DNA of 64,000 nt from JBGANR01 sp044222225 (GCA_044222225.1 JBGANR010000010.1:1-64000); one strand, 5' to 3'. Shown: positions 35,268 to 45,695, counted from the first letter of the stretch. Notes: generated by a model from the letters alone, not told the origin. A program made the numbers and translations.

Positions 35268-36806
35268 GTGACGATCGTCGGCCGGTCCCTGCCCATCGAG
35301 CCCGAAGAGTCCCCCCGCGAGGAATGCGGCGTTTTCGGCGTCTGGGCGCCGGGGGAGGACGTCGCCAAGCTGACTTATTACGGGCTTTACGCCCTGCAAC
35401 ACCGTGGTCAAGAGGCCGCGGGCATCGCCGTCGCCGACGGCAACCAGGTGCTCGTCTTCAAGGACCTCGGGCTCGTCAGCCAGGTCTTCGACGAGCAGAC
35501 CCTGTCGTCTATGCACGGTCATGTCGCCATCGGGCACTGCCGTTACAGCACCACCGGATCGACGACGTGGGAGAACTCACAGCCGATCTTCCGCACGACG
35601 AGCGCCGGCACGGGCATCGCGCTCGGCCACAACGGCAATCTCGTCAACACCGCGGAACTCGCCTCGCGGGTGCGAGCGCTCGGGCTGCCGGAACACATGC
35701 GCACGGCCGCGACCTCGGATTCGGACGTCATGGCGGCTCTGCTGGCGCACGGCACCGGCGATCTGACGCTGGAGCAGGCCGCGATGGAGCTGCTGCCGAC
35801 GATCAAGGGCGCCTTCTGTCTGACGTTCGTCGACGAGCACACGCTCTACGCCGCCCGCGACCCGTACGGCGTCCGCCCGCTCAGTCTCGGTCGGCTCGAC
35901 CGCGGCTGGGTCGTCGCGTCCGAGACGGCGGCGCTCGACATCGTCGGTGCGTCCTTCGTCCGCGACATCGAGCCCGGTGAGCTCCTCGCGATCGACGCCG
36001 ACGGCGTCCGCAGCGCCCGCTTCGCGCCCGCGACGCCCAAGGCGTGCGTCTTCGAGTACGTCTATCTGGCCCGTCCGGACAGCGTCATCCATCGTCGCTC
36101 GGTGCACTCCTCGCGTGTCGAGATCGGACGCGCGCTGGCCCGCGAGTGCCCGGTGCCGGAGGGTGATCTCGTCATCCCGGTCCCGGAGTCCGGCACGCCG
36201 GCGGCGGTCGGCTACGCGCAGGAGTCGGGCATCCCGTACGGCCAGGGCCTGATGAAGAACGCCTACGTCGGACGCACGTTCATCCAGCCGAGCCAGACGA
36301 TCCGCCAGCTCGGCATCCGGCTCAAACTCAACCCGCTCCGCGAGGTGATCCGCGGCAAGCGGCTCGTCGTCGTCGACGACTCGATCGTCCGCGGCAACAC
36401 CCAGCGCGCGCTGGTCAGGATGCTGCGCGAGGCCGGGGCCGCCGAGGTGCACGTGCGGATCGCCTCGGCGCCCGTGCGCTGGCCGTGTTTCTACGGCATC
36501 GACTTCGCCTCACCCGCCGAACTCATCGCCAACGGCTCGCCGTCCGAGGGCTCGCTCGTCGAGGGCGTCCGGGAGGCCATCGGCGCCGACTCCCTCGGCT
36601 ACATCTCGATCGACGGCATGATCGGCGCCACCGGACAGAAGCGTGACGAGCTGTGTGCGGCCTGCTTCGACGGCCGGTATCCGATCGCCTTGCCGACGGA
36701 GGCGACGATGGGCAAGGGCGTCCTCGAGGCGATGCTCGCCGGCGCCGGGACCGAGCACGAACTCGCGTCGGCCGACGACAACGTCAGCGCGCTGCGCCGT
36801 CCCTGA
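35268..36806 (+). CDS. purF: Amidophosphoribosyltransferase
   Basis: A 512-residue enzyme of the first committed step of purine synthesis, making phosphoribosylamine from PRPP and glutamine. A 19-residue propeptide ends before Cys20 (EECGVFG), the N-terminal nucleophile. The glutaminase domain has YALQHRGQEAAGI and RDPYGVRPL; the phosphoribosyltransferase domain has the PRPP motif VVVDDSIVRGNT. Cysteines in KACVFEY and ELCAACFDGRYP fit the oxygen-sensitive 4Fe-4S form. The start is leaderless. purM follows 57 nt later and is probably cotranscribed. Confidence 0.97.
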   Translation: MTIVGRSLPIEPEESPREECGVFGVWAPGEDVAKLTYYGLYALQHRGQEAAGIAVADGNQVLVFKDLGLVSQVFDEQTLSSMHGHVAIGHCRYSTTGSTTWENSQPIFRTTSAGTGIALGHNGNLVNTAELASRVRALGLPEHMRTAATSDSDVMAALLAHGTGDLTLEQAAMELLPTIKGAFCLTFVDEHTLYAARDPYGVRPLSLGRLDRGWVVASETAALDIVGASFVRDIEPGELLAIDADGVRSARFAPATPKACVFEYVYLARPDSVIHRRSVHSSRVEIGRALARECPVPEGDLVIPVPESGTPAAVGYAQESGIPYGQGLMKNAYVGRTFIQPSQTIRQLGIRLKLNPLREVIRGKRLVVVDDSIVRGNTQRALVRMLREAGAAEVHVRIASAPVRWPCFYGIDFASPAELIANGSPSEGSLVEGVREAIGADSLGYISIDGMIGATGQKRDELCAACFDGRYPIALPTEATMGKGVLEAMLAGAGTEHELASADDNVSALRRP

Positions 36807-36863
36807 CCGGCGCCGATTCCACGGCGTCGCTCCGATCCACCCCTCACGAAGAGAACCGAGGAC

Positions 36864-37949
<1,086 letters not shown>

Positions 37950-37964
37950 TCGACGACCTCCGCC

Positions 37965-38002
37965 CATCGGCGCCGCACATCATCGGATGCGCGGCGCCGA
38001 TG
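37965..38002 (+). terminator. Hairpin terminator after purM
   Basis: Perfect 12-bp arms CATCGGCGCCGC / GCGGCGCCGATG with a 14-nt loop, 16 nt beyond the purM stop. The further 260 bp up to the DUF3073 stop hold no gene that I can support. Confidence 0.65.
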
Positions 38003-38265
38003 TCGTCATGGCGCTGATCTCGTCATGGCGCCGAGCGATGGGTTCGGCTGAGCCGTGAGTGGGGCACGTCGTCGACGGGTCGACGGAGAGCCGTGTGACG
38101 TGGGCATTCAGAAAGAATGCGGCGCGCCGTCGCATCCGGGCGCGCCGGTAGGAAGCCGACGAGGGGAATCGAGATGCGAAGTGTGGTGTCCGGTGCGGAC
38201 GTCCGGTCGGGTGTGGATCACGCCGAACGTCGCCGGATACGAGAGAGCCGGAGACCGGCGGGGCG

Positions 38266-38448
38266 TCAAGCGCGCCGCCAGTTCTCCTCGCTGTAGTACG
38301 AGTCCGAGTAATCCTCGGAGTCGTGCGACGAATGACCCGGACTGCTCGACAGCTCACGCTGCAGGCTGTCGAAATCGGTGTTGTGCGTGCTGTACTTCAG
38401 CTGGCGCGCAACTTTCGTCTGCTTTGCCTTTGCCCGGCCGCGGCCCAT
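38266..38448 (-). CDS. DUF3073 small protein
   Basis: A 60-residue protein of the actinobacterial DUF3073 family, found beside purM (Rv0810c in M. tuberculosis). The conserved N-terminus is MGRGRAKAKQTKVARQLKY; the C-terminal half is rich in Ser, Asp, Tyr and Glu and probably disordered. The basic head suggests nucleic-acid or ribosome contact, but no role is established. The ATG has a GAGGGGG site. Monocistronic, convergent with purM. Confidence 0.92.
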   Translation of the reverse strand: MGRGRAKAKQTKVARQLKYSTHNTDFDSLQRELSSSPGHSSHDSEDYSDSYYSEENWRRA

Positions 38449-38568
38449 GAGGGACCCCCTCGCGCAATGACGGGGCGGCCGATGACCGGCGGCCCCGTAG
38501 TGGTGTACAAGTATTTTCCTGCCGGTGAGTCTACCCCGGTCCAGAGTGTGCTGCGGCCACCCTCCCGG

Positions 38569-39750
38569 TCAGCGCCGGCCGGGCGCGCCGCGGCGGGCCG
38601 CGCGGAGGGCGTCCGCGGCCGCTCTGCCTGCGGGGACGTCGTCGTCGGTGATGTACGTCGCGCTGTCGATAGCGGCGGCCGCCGGTCCCGCGGTGAGCGC
38701 GGCGGCGGCCGGAACGGAACGTTTGACGAGTGCCAGTGCGATCGGGCCGAGCTCGAAGTGGTCCACGACGGTGCGCACGACGCCGACCTCCTTGCCGCCG
38801 GTGGCGACGGCGTCACCGATCGCCGGGAGGGTGTCGGCACTGCCGTCGAGATGCAGCAGCACGAGCCGGCGCGGCGGCCTGCCGACGTTCTGTACGCGCG
38901 AGACCGTCTCCTGCCCGCGGTAGCAGCCCTTGGCCAGGTGGACGGCGCCGCGGGCGGCGACGTCGCCGATGAGGCCCAGTTCGTGGGGCAGCGAGCGCGC
39001 GTCGGTGTCGACGCCGCCGCGCGGGCGCAGCGCGGCGACCCGGAGCGCGTCGTACGCCCACGCCCCGGCCGGCCGGGCTCCGGCGTCGACGACGATGCGC
39101 CACCAGTCCGCCACCTCGTATTCGGGGACGACGAGGTCGACCCGGGGGAGGGAACCGCCGGTGACGGGGTCGCCGGCGAAGGCGGGCATGACGCGCCAGA
39201 AGCCGAGCGGCTCGTCGTCGTGTCGCAGTTCGGGCAGCAGCCCGGCGGCGTAGGTCGGTGCGTCGGCCGGTAGTTCCAGTGCCTCGCGCATCCGCTCGCC
39301 GAGCACCTGCGGGCCGACCAGCGTCAGGACGCGCATGTCGGGGCGCGGCGTGGGGGTCACCTTCGACCAGAAGACCATCTTCTGCAGATAGGTGAAAAGG
39401 GAATCGGTCGTCTCGCGGTCGGTGTCGAGCCAGACCGTGGCCGCCAGCTCCGTCAGCGTCGCCATCGCCTCGACGTGTCCGTGCGTGTCCAGCACGAGGG
39501 TCTCGGCGGACGTGCCGTCGGCGAGGTCGGCGACCTGTTGGGAGGTGAGGGTGTGCAGCCAGGTGAGCCGGTCGTCGCCGTCGACGGCCAGCACGCCCCG
39601 ATGGCTGCGATCGACGATGACGGCGCCCTCGACGGCGGCCCGCTGTTCACCGAGCGGGTCTCCGTAATGCCATGCCACTCCGTGGTCGGGGGACCCTTCG
39701 GGGGCGGCGACGGCGCCGGCCACCCGAGCTGACAGCGGGGAGACGCTCAC
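38569..39750 (-). CDS. ygfZ: YgfZ/GcvT folate-binding protein
   Basis: A 393-residue tetrahydrofolate-binding protein of the YgfZ branch of the aminomethyltransferase fold, which supports maintenance of certain iron-sulfur enzymes. The signature KGCYRGQE is present (near residue 258), with VDRSHRGVLAVDGDDRLTWLHTLTSQ in the N-terminal domain. I chose the GTG at 39750, preceded at 7 nt by TAGCGT (39758-39763), rather than the in-frame ATG at 39828, which lies in the ribosome-binding region of the divergent pabC gene. It matches Rv0811c in position. Residues about 345-393 form an Ala-rich tail. Confidence 0.9.
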   Translation of the reverse strand: MSVSPLSARVAGAVAAPEGSPDHGVAWHYGDPLGEQRAAVEGAVIVDRSHRGVLAVDGDDRLTWLHTLTSQQVADLADGTSAETLVLDTHGHVEAMATLTELAATVWLDTDRETTDSLFTYLQKMVFWSKVTPTPRPDMRVLTLVGPQVLGERMREALELPADAPTYAAGLLPELRHDDEPLGFWRVMPAFAGDPVTGGSLPRVDLVVPEYEVADWWRIVVDAGARPAGAWAYDALRVAALRPRGGVDTDARSLPHELGLIGDVAARGAVHLAKGCYRGQETVSRVQNVGRPPRRLVLLHLDGSADTLPAIGDAVATGGKEVGVVRTVVDHFELGPIALALVKRSVPAAAALTAGPAAAAIDSATYITDDDVPAGRAAADALRAARRGAPGRR

Positions 39751-39830
39751 CGCGACTACGCTACTCCTGCCCCCATCTCGCGCTGCTTCGGCGACGTGCT
39801 CGCCGCAGTGTTTCTCCAGGAGTACCACCC

Positions 39831-40688
39831 GTGGCCCAGCACATCCTCGTCACGATCGACGGCGCCGTCCTCGACCCGGACGTCCCCTTCCTGCACGCCG
39901 ACGACCTCGCCGCGATCCGCGGTGACGCCCTGTTCGAGTCGCTTCTCGTGCGCGACGGCCGGGCGCGCAACGTCGGCAGGCACCTCGATCGCCTGGCGGC
40001 CGGGGCTGCCGACATGGAGCTTCCGGCTCCCGACCGGCAGCAGTGGACGACTGCCGTCGAGACGGCCGCGCGCACGTGGACGAAGGAGAACGACGGCGCG
40101 GAGGGCTTCCTGCGTCTGGTGTACTCGCGTGGCCGCGAGAGCGTGCCGGGGGCGACCGGCTATGTGACCGTCGGCCCGCTGTCACCGCGCGTGGCGGGTG
40201 CCCGGCGGGACGGCATCGACGTCATCACGCTGCCGCGGGGCTTCTCCGTCGACCTCAAGGCGCTGGCGCCGTGGCAGCTGCTGGGCGTCAAATCGGTGAG
40301 CTACGCGACGAACATGGCCGCGCTGCGATACGCCGCGAAACAGGGCGTGGACGACGTCGTCTTCCTGTCGAGCGAGGGCACCGTGCTGGAGGGGCCGCGG
40401 TCGAGCGTCGTCGTCGTCCGCAACGGCGGCCTCGTCACGACGCCGTCGCGCAACGGCGTGCTGGTCGGGACGACGCAGCAGTCGCTGTTCGACGTCGCGG
40501 CGTCCCGGGGCATCGCCTGCTCGGAGCAGACGCTGCGCCCGGCCGACCTCGTCACGGCCGACGAGGTGTGGCTGCTCTCGTCCATCACGCTGGGCTCGCG
40601 TGTCAATCGCATCGACGGCTTCGAGCTCGTCCATCGCCGGGTGCCGTTCTCGCTGGCCGAGCTGGTCGAGGAGGCGATCGCGGACTGA
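39831..40688 (+). CDS. pabC: Class IV aminotransferase / aminodeoxychorismate lyase (PabC-like)
   Basis: A 285-residue PLP enzyme of fold type IV. The Schiff-base lysine is Lys154 in LLGVKSVSYATNM; RGDALFESLLVRDG and the phosphate-binding VGTTQQSLFD and ending LLSSITLGSRV are also present. It corresponds to Rv0812, which has been assigned both aminodeoxychorismate lyase (for p-aminobenzoate and folate) and D-amino-acid transaminase activity. The neighbouring YgfZ is folate-dependent, which fits but does not prove the folate role. GTG start with CAGGAG 11 nt upstream. Confidence 0.88.
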   Translation: MAQHILVTIDGAVLDPDVPFLHADDLAAIRGDALFESLLVRDGRARNVGRHLDRLAAGAADMELPAPDRQQWTTAVETAARTWTKENDGAEGFLRLVYSRGRESVPGATGYVTVGPLSPRVAGARRDGIDVITLPRGFSVDLKALAPWQLLGVKSVSYATNMAALRYAAKQGVDDVVFLSSEGTVLEGPRSSVVVVRNGGLVTTPSRNGVLVGTTQQSLFDVAASRGIACSEQTLRPADLVTADEVWLLSSITLGSRVNRIDGFELVHRRVPFSLAELVEEAIAD

Positions 40689-40710
40689 GTGCTGCGTCGG
40701 TAGACGGGGA

Positions 40711-40742
40711 CGGGGCCTCCCGCACGAGTGTGAGAGGCCCCG
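40711..40742. terminator. Two-way hairpin between pabC and glpF
   Basis: CGGGGCCTC / GAGGCCCCG arms with a 14-nt loop, between converging genes. Confidence 0.65.
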
Positions 40743-40748
40743 GACGGG

Positions 40749-41507
40749 CTAAACGTGGCCGAGGGCCGTCGTCAGCAGGGCCGCAAGGACACCGCCGAGG
40801 AGCGGGCCGACGACCGGGACCCAGGCGTAGTCCCACTGCGGGCTGCCTTTGCCGCGGATCGGCAGCACCGCGTACGCGATGCGGGGGCCGAGGTCGCGGG
40901 CCGGGTTGATGGCGTAGCCGGTGGGACCGCCGAGGCCGGCGCCGACCGTGATGACGACAAACGCGACGCCGGCGTAGCCGAGTGCGGCGTTGCCGAAGCC
41001 CACCGGATCACCGGTGCCCGTGAAGGATCCCGTCAGGCCGGGGGACTGGAGGATCCAGAAGACGAGCACGAAGGTGCCGATCACCTCGGTCACCAGGTTC
41101 CAGCCGTAGCTCTTGACGGCCGGGCCCGTGGCGAAGATGCCGAGCGTGTTCTGCGGCTCGGGCTCCTCGTCGAAGTTGCGCTTGTACGCGAGCCAGCACA
41201 GCGAAGCGCCGATGAACGCGCCGAGCATCTGCGCCGCGATGTAGACCGGCACCTTGTCCCAGCCGAGCTTGTCGGCCGCCGCGAGCCCGAGCGTCACCGC
41301 CGGGTTGAGGTGCGCGCCGCTGCGCCAGGCGATCGACGCGCCGGCGAAGACGCCGAAGCCCCAGCCGAGCTGGATCATCACCGCCCCGCCACCGCTGAAG
41401 TGCGAGTGCTTGAGATTGCTCGCGGCCACGACGCCGTTGCCCAGCACGATGAGGACGGCCGTGCCGACGACCTCCCAGGCGAAGATCTGGGCCAGTGTCG
41501 GCGTCAT
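40749..41507 (-). CDS. glpF: Glycerol facilitator (aquaglyceroporin)
   Basis: A 252-residue MIP-family channel with six transmembrane helices and two half-helices. The two NPA boxes are HLNPAVTLG and INPARDLGPR; the Asp after the second box is the mark of glycerol-conducting rather than water-selective members. It overlaps glpD by ATGA and is the last gene of the glpK-glpD-glpF operon, delivering glycerol for the kinase. Length is typical. Confidence 0.94.
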   Translation of the reverse strand: MTPTLAQIFAWEVVGTAVLIVLGNGVVAASNLKHSHFSGGGAVMIQLGWGFGVFAGASIAWRSGAHLNPAVTLGLAAADKLGWDKVPVYIAAQMLGAFIGASLCWLAYKRNFDEEPEPQNTLGIFATGPAVKSYGWNLVTEVIGTFVLVFWILQSPGLTGSFTGTGDPVGFGNAALGYAGVAFVVITVGAGLGGPTGYAINPARDLGPRIAYAVLPIRGKGSPQWDYAWVPVVGPLLGGVLAALLTTALGHV

Positions 41508-43222
41508 GCGATGCCTTCCTCTCGTACGGTGACGGCCCGGATGCGGGCGGCGTCGGCGGACGCGTCGTCGGGCAGCTCCTGGGAGGCGACCTCGGCGTCG
41601 ACGCGGGCGTGATACGCGGCGATCTCCCGCTTCTTGTCGGCCTTGCTCCAGCCCAGGACGTCGCCGACGACGTCGGCGGCGGCCACGGCGGCGGCCTTGC
41701 CGCGGTCGGGCGTCTCGATCGACACCCGGACGCGCCGGGTGAGGATGTCGTCGAGGTGCAGCGCACCCTCGTGGGTGACCGCGTACCGCGCCTCGGCGGC
41801 GAGGTAGCGGTCGCCGGTGCCGGCCAGCGGCTCGCCGAGGGCCGGTTCGGCGTCGATCAGCGCGAACACCTCGGAGACCGCGCTGCCGTAGCGGCGCAGC
41901 AGGTGCTCGATGCGCTTGACCGACAGCCGGCGGTCGTTGGCCAGCCGCACCCGCGACTCCCACAGTTCGCCGAAACCGTCGGCGCCGAGCAGCGGCACCT
42001 CGTCGGTGCGCGACGGCTCGACGTCGTAGCGGTCTGCCGTCGCGGCGTCCACGGCGTCCTTCGCCATCACCCGGTAGGTGGTGTACTTGCCACCCGCGAT
42101 GACGGTGAGGCCGGGGGCCGCGTCGACGACCGCGTGCTCGCGCGAGAGCCGCGACGTCTGATCGGATTCGCCGGCGAGCAGCGGCCGCAGACCCGCGTAG
42201 ACGCCGACGACGTCGTCCCGGCTCAGCGGCCGGTCGAGCAGCCGGTTGACCTGCTCGAGGATGTAGTCGATGTCGGCGCGCGTCGCCGCGGGGTGGGCGA
42301 GATCGAGCTCCCAGGCGGTGTCGGTGGTGCCGATGATCCAGAAGTCGTCGCTCCACGGGCATGGGATGACAAAGAGCAGCGACGTCTTGGTCTCGGTGAT
42401 GAGCCCGATCTGGGAGTCGATCGCCGACCGCGGCACCACGATGTGCACGCCCTTGGACGCCTTGACCCGCAGCTTGCGGGCGCCGCCGAGCAGATCCTGC
42501 AGATCGTCGGTCCACACCCCGGTGGCGTTGACGACGGCCTTGGCCCGGACGTCGATCGTCCGTCCGGTCTCGATGTCGCGGACCTGCGCGCCGACGACGC
42601 TGACGCCGTCGCGCAGGAAGCCGACGACCTTCGCGCTCGACGCGGCGAGCGCACCGTAGGAGACGGCGGTGCGGGTGAGCATCATGGTGTGTCGCGCGTC
42701 GTCCACCTGGCCCTCGTAGAACAGCACGGCACCGCGCATCGACTCGCTCGCGCCGGGGAAGAGCGCGCGGGTCTGCTTGCGGCCGATGTGCTTGAGGTGG
42801 TGCGGCACGCCCCGGCCGGCACCGAGCACGTCGTAGACGCCGATGCCCGCGCCGGCGAACGCCCGATCGTAGGCCGGCGTCACCAGCGGGAAGGCGAAGC
42901 GGACCGGTCGCACGAGGTGCGGCGCCAGCTTGTTGATCATGAGGCCGCGCTCGCGCAGCGCCTCGAAGACGAGCGAGACGTTGAGCTGCTTGAGGTAGCG
43001 CAGGCCGCCGTGGAACAGCTTGGAGCTGCGGCTCGACGTGCCGGCGCCGTAGTCGGACGCCTCGACGAGCCCGACGCGCAGGCCGCGGGTCGCGGCGTCC
43101 AGCGCGGCACCGGCACCGACGACGCCGGCGCCGACGATGAGCAGGTCGAGTTCCTCGGCCGCCATCGTGTCGAGCGCAGCCGCACGAGATTCGTGACTCA
43201 GCGGCAGGGGAGAGATGGGCAT
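41504..43222 (-). CDS. glpD: Aerobic glycerol-3-phosphate dehydrogenase
   Basis: A 572-residue FAD-dependent, membrane-associated dehydrogenase that passes electrons from glycerol-3-phosphate to quinone, giving dihydroxyacetone phosphate. The FAD fold is LLIVGAGVVGAGAALDAATRG near residues 27-47; the family blocks SSRSSKLFHGGLRYL and GGKYTTYRVMAKDAVD are present. It lies 30 nt after glpK and overlaps glpF. With the kinase and channel it forms a complete glycerol-to-triose pathway. Confidence 0.95.
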   Translation of the reverse strand: MPISPLPLSHESRAAALDTMAAEELDLLIVGAGVVGAGAALDAATRGLRVGLVEASDYGAGTSSRSSKLFHGGLRYLKQLNVSLVFEALRERGLMINKLAPHLVRPVRFAFPLVTPAYDRAFAGAGIGVYDVLGAGRGVPHHLKHIGRKQTRALFPGASESMRGAVLFYEGQVDDARHTMMLTRTAVSYGALAASSAKVVGFLRDGVSVVGAQVRDIETGRTIDVRAKAVVNATGVWTDDLQDLLGGARKLRVKASKGVHIVVPRSAIDSQIGLITETKTSLLFVIPCPWSDDFWIIGTTDTAWELDLAHPAATRADIDYILEQVNRLLDRPLSRDDVVGVYAGLRPLLAGESDQTSRLSREHAVVDAAPGLTVIAGGKYTTYRVMAKDAVDAATADRYDVEPSRTDEVPLLGADGFGELWESRVRLANDRRLSVKRIEHLLRRYGSAVSEVFALIDAEPALGEPLAGTGDRYLAAEARYAVTHEGALHLDDILTRRVRVSIETPDRGKAAAVAAADVVGDVLGWSKADKKREIAAYHARVDAEVASQELPDDASADAARIRAVTVREEGIA

Positions 43223-43252
43223 GGTGGTCCCTTCGATCGTCGACGTGTCGGC

Positions 43253-44773
43253 TTAGACCTCGACCCAGTCGAGGGTGCGCTCGATGGCCTTCTGCCACCG
43301 CGTGTAGTAGGTCTCGCGCTGCTCCTCGGACCATTCCGGGTTCCAGCGCTTGGACTCCTGCCAGTTCGCCACGACGTCATCGAAATCGGCCCAGTAGCCC
43401 ACCGAGAGACCGGCGGCGTAGGCGGCGCCGAGCGCCGTGGTCTCGGGGACGATCGGCCGGCTCACCGGGATGCCGAGCGTGTCGGCCTGGATCTGCATGC
43501 ACAGCCCGTTGGCGGTGACGCCGCCGTCCACCTTGAGCACGTCCAGTGAGACGCCCGAGTCCTTGACCATCGCGTCGGCGACGTCACGGCTCTGCAGGCA
43601 GATCGCCTCCAGCGCGGCGCGGACGATGTGCGCGCGGGTGTGGAAGCGCGACAGGCCGACGATGACGCCGCGCGCGTCGCTGCGCCAGTAGGGCGCGAAC
43701 AGCCCGGAGAACGCCGGGACGAAGAACACGCCGTCGGTGCCGGGCACGCTCGCCGCGAGCGCTTCGGATTCGGCGGCGTCGGTGATGACGTTCAGCTGGT
43801 CGCGCAGCCACTGGATGGCCGAACCGCTGATCGCGATCGAGCCTTCCAGCGCGTAGACGGGCGGCTTGCCCTCGATCTGATAGCAGACGGTGGTGAGCAG
43901 TCCGTTCTGCGACCGCACCAGCTTCTCACCGGTGTTGAGCAGCAGGAAGCCACCGGTGCCGTAGGTGTTCTTGGCCTGGCCGGCCTCGAAGCACGCCTGA
44001 CCCACCATCGCGGCCTGCTGATCGCCGAGCACCCCGGAGAGCGGCACCTCGGCGGCGAACGGACCGTGGACGGTGGTGTGGCCGTAGGGCTCGGCGGGGA
44101 TCGACGGCCGGATCGTCGGCAGCATCGAGCGGGGGATGCCGAAGAACGACAACAGTTCGTCGTCCCAGTCGAGCGTCTCCAGATCCATCAGCATCGTGCG
44201 GCTGGCGTTGGTGACGTCCGTGACGTGGATGCCGCCGTTGATGCCGCCGGTGAGGTTCCAGAGCAGGAAGGTGTCGATGGTGCCGAAGAGCACGACGCCG
44301 GCCTCGGCCTCGGCCCGGACGCCCTCGACGTTCTCCAGGATCCACTGCGCCTTGCCGCCGGCGAAGTACGGTGCGGGCGGCAGTCCGGCCTTGCGGCGGA
44401 TGACATCGCCGCGGCCGTCGGCGTCGAGCGCCGCGGCGATCTTGTCGGTGCGGGTGTCCTGCCAGACGATCGCGTTGTAGTACGGCCGACCGGTGTTCTT
44501 GTTCCACAGGACGGTCGTCTCGCGCTGGTTGGTGATGCCGACGGCGGCGAGGTCGGCGGCCGTCAGGTCGGCGGTGCGCAGCGCGACCTGGATCACGGTG
44601 CTGGTCCGCTCCCAGATCTCGGTCGGGTCGTGCTCCACCCAGCCGGCCTGCGGCATGATCTGCTCGTGTTCGAGCTGGTGCCGGGCCACCTCGGTGCCGG
44701 CGTGATCGAAGATCATGAATCGGGTGCTCGTCGTGCCCTGGTCGATGGCACCCACGTACTTGGCGTCGGTCAT
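43253..44773 (-). CDS. glpK: Glycerol kinase (operon copy)
   Basis: A 506-residue FGGY-family kinase. ATP- and glycerol-binding signatures are clear: YVGAIDQGTTSTRFMIFD, GWVEHDPTEIW, GVTNQRETT-type (GITNQRETTVLWNKNTGRPYYNAIVWQDTR, about 80-110), GDQQAAMVGQACF and the C-terminal VDGGVTANGLCMQIQAD. It is first in glpK-glpD-glpF and the spacer upstream holds a large dyad likely bound by the divergent IclR protein. This copy looks like the standard catabolic enzyme; a second glpK lies 0.9 kb away. Confidence 0.95.
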   Translation of the reverse strand: MTDAKYVGAIDQGTTSTRFMIFDHAGTEVARHQLEHEQIMPQAGWVEHDPTEIWERTSTVIQVALRTADLTAADLAAVGITNQRETTVLWNKNTGRPYYNAIVWQDTRTDKIAAALDADGRGDVIRRKAGLPPAPYFAGGKAQWILENVEGVRAEAEAGVVLFGTIDTFLLWNLTGGINGGIHVTDVTNASRTMLMDLETLDWDDELLSFFGIPRSMLPTIRPSIPAEPYGHTTVHGPFAAEVPLSGVLGDQQAAMVGQACFEAGQAKNTYGTGGFLLLNTGEKLVRSQNGLLTTVCYQIEGKPPVYALEGSIAISGSAIQWLRDQLNVITDAAESEALAASVPGTDGVFFVPAFSGLFAPYWRSDARGVIVGLSRFHTRAHIVRAALEAICLQSRDVADAMVKDSGVSLDVLKVDGGVTANGLCMQIQADTLGIPVSRPIVPETTALGAAYAAGLSVGYWADFDDVVANWQESKRWNPEWSEEQRETYYTRWQKAIERTLDWVEV

Positions 44774-44882
44774 TGTCCTGCCTCATCACTCGAGATGGCC
44801 GCACATCGATGTGCGGCGGTCCGACGTCCGCGTCGACGCCGTTCCGTCGGTGACGTTATGAGCCGGGTCACGTGAACGACAG

Positions 44883-44913
44883 GGGCATCGTTCGACGATG
44901 TCGAACGATGCCC
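44883..44913. promoter_or_regulatory. 31-bp operator between glpK and the IclR gene
   Basis: GGGCATCGTTCGAC-GAT-GTCGAACGATGCCC is a perfect dyad with 14-bp arms. It overlaps the -35 position of the iclR promoter (TATGCT, 44919-44924) and lies 110 bp upstream of the glpK start, suiting control of both directions by the IclR protein. Confidence 0.75.
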
Positions 44914-44918
44914 GGCGG

Positions 44919-44924
44919 TATGCT
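44919..44924 (+). promoter_or_regulatory. -10 element of the IclR gene
   Basis: TATGCT lies 6 nt before the GTG at 44931, giving a leaderless start; this chooses 44931 over the in-frame ATG at 44898, which would lie inside the operator dyad. Confidence 0.55.
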
Positions 44925-44930
44925 CGCCGC

Positions 44931-45695
44931 GTGTCGGGCACCATCCAGTCGGTCGAGCGAGCGATCGCGCTGCTCCGCGCCCTGGCCGCGCGCTCGGAAC
45001 CCGTTCCGCTCGGCGTGCTCGCGTCGTCGCTCGGCCTGGCGAAGACGACCGCCCACGGCCTGCTCGCGACGCTGGTGGACGTGGGCGCCGCGGTGCAGGA
45101 GGACGGCGGCTACCGGATCGCCGAGGATCCCTGGGGCGGCCGGCGGGAGCTGCTCGATCCGCACGTCGTCCGGGCGCACGCGCTCAACTGGTCGGATGCG
45201 CTCGCCTCCCGCACCGGGCTCGCCGTGCACGTCACGGTGGTCAGATCCGGGGTGGTCACCGTCGTGCACGAGGTGCTGGGCGACGTCGGCGGCGCGGCGT
45301 TCGCCCACGTCGGCGACGAGCTCCCGGCGCATGCGACGGCCGCGGGCCGGGTTCATCTGGCCTACGACGCCGTCCTCGCCCGGCGGGTGACGGCCGGCGC
45401 ACCGGACCGCTACACCTCACGCACCGTGATCGACGTCCGGCGGCTCGCGCAGACGCTCGCCGCCGTGCGGGAGCAGGGGATCGCCGTCGACGTCGGCGAG
45501 TTCCGGCCGGAGCTGGGCTCGCTCGGCGCCCCGATCCGCGGTCGCGGGGGCGAGGTGGTCGCGGCGATCGCGGTCGGCGGACCGTCCGCCGACATCGCCG
45601 ACGCCGCGGGTCGTCCGGTGCCGCGGATCGTCGACCGGGTGGTCACCGCCGCGCGGCAGGTCTCCCGCGAGCTCGGGCACGGGAAACCGCTGTGA
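44931..45695 (+). CDS. IclR-family glycerol regulator
   Basis: A 254-residue IclR regulator. The winged helix is at residues about 5-65 (SVERAIALLRALAARSEPVPLGVLASSLGLAKTTAHGLLATL, read in two parts), followed by the effector domain with GLAVHVTVVRSGVV, HATAAGRVHLAYD and GAPIRGRGGEVVAAIAV. Flanked by glycerol genes on both sides and overlapping the second kinase gene by GTGA, it very probably responds to glycerol or glycerol-3-phosphate, as GylR does in Streptomyces. Likely autoregulated through the dyad at its promoter. Confidence 0.9.
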   Translation: MSGTIQSVERAIALLRALAARSEPVPLGVLASSLGLAKTTAHGLLATLVDVGAAVQEDGGYRIAEDPWGGRRELLDPHVVRAHALNWSDALASRTGLAVHVTVVRSGVVTVVHEVLGDVGGAAFAHVGDELPAHATAAGRVHLAYDAVLARRVTAGAPDRYTSRTVIDVRRLAQTLAAVREQGIAVDVGEFRPELGSLGAPIRGRGGEVVAAIAVGGPSADIADAAGRPVPRIVDRVVTAARQVSRELGHGKPL

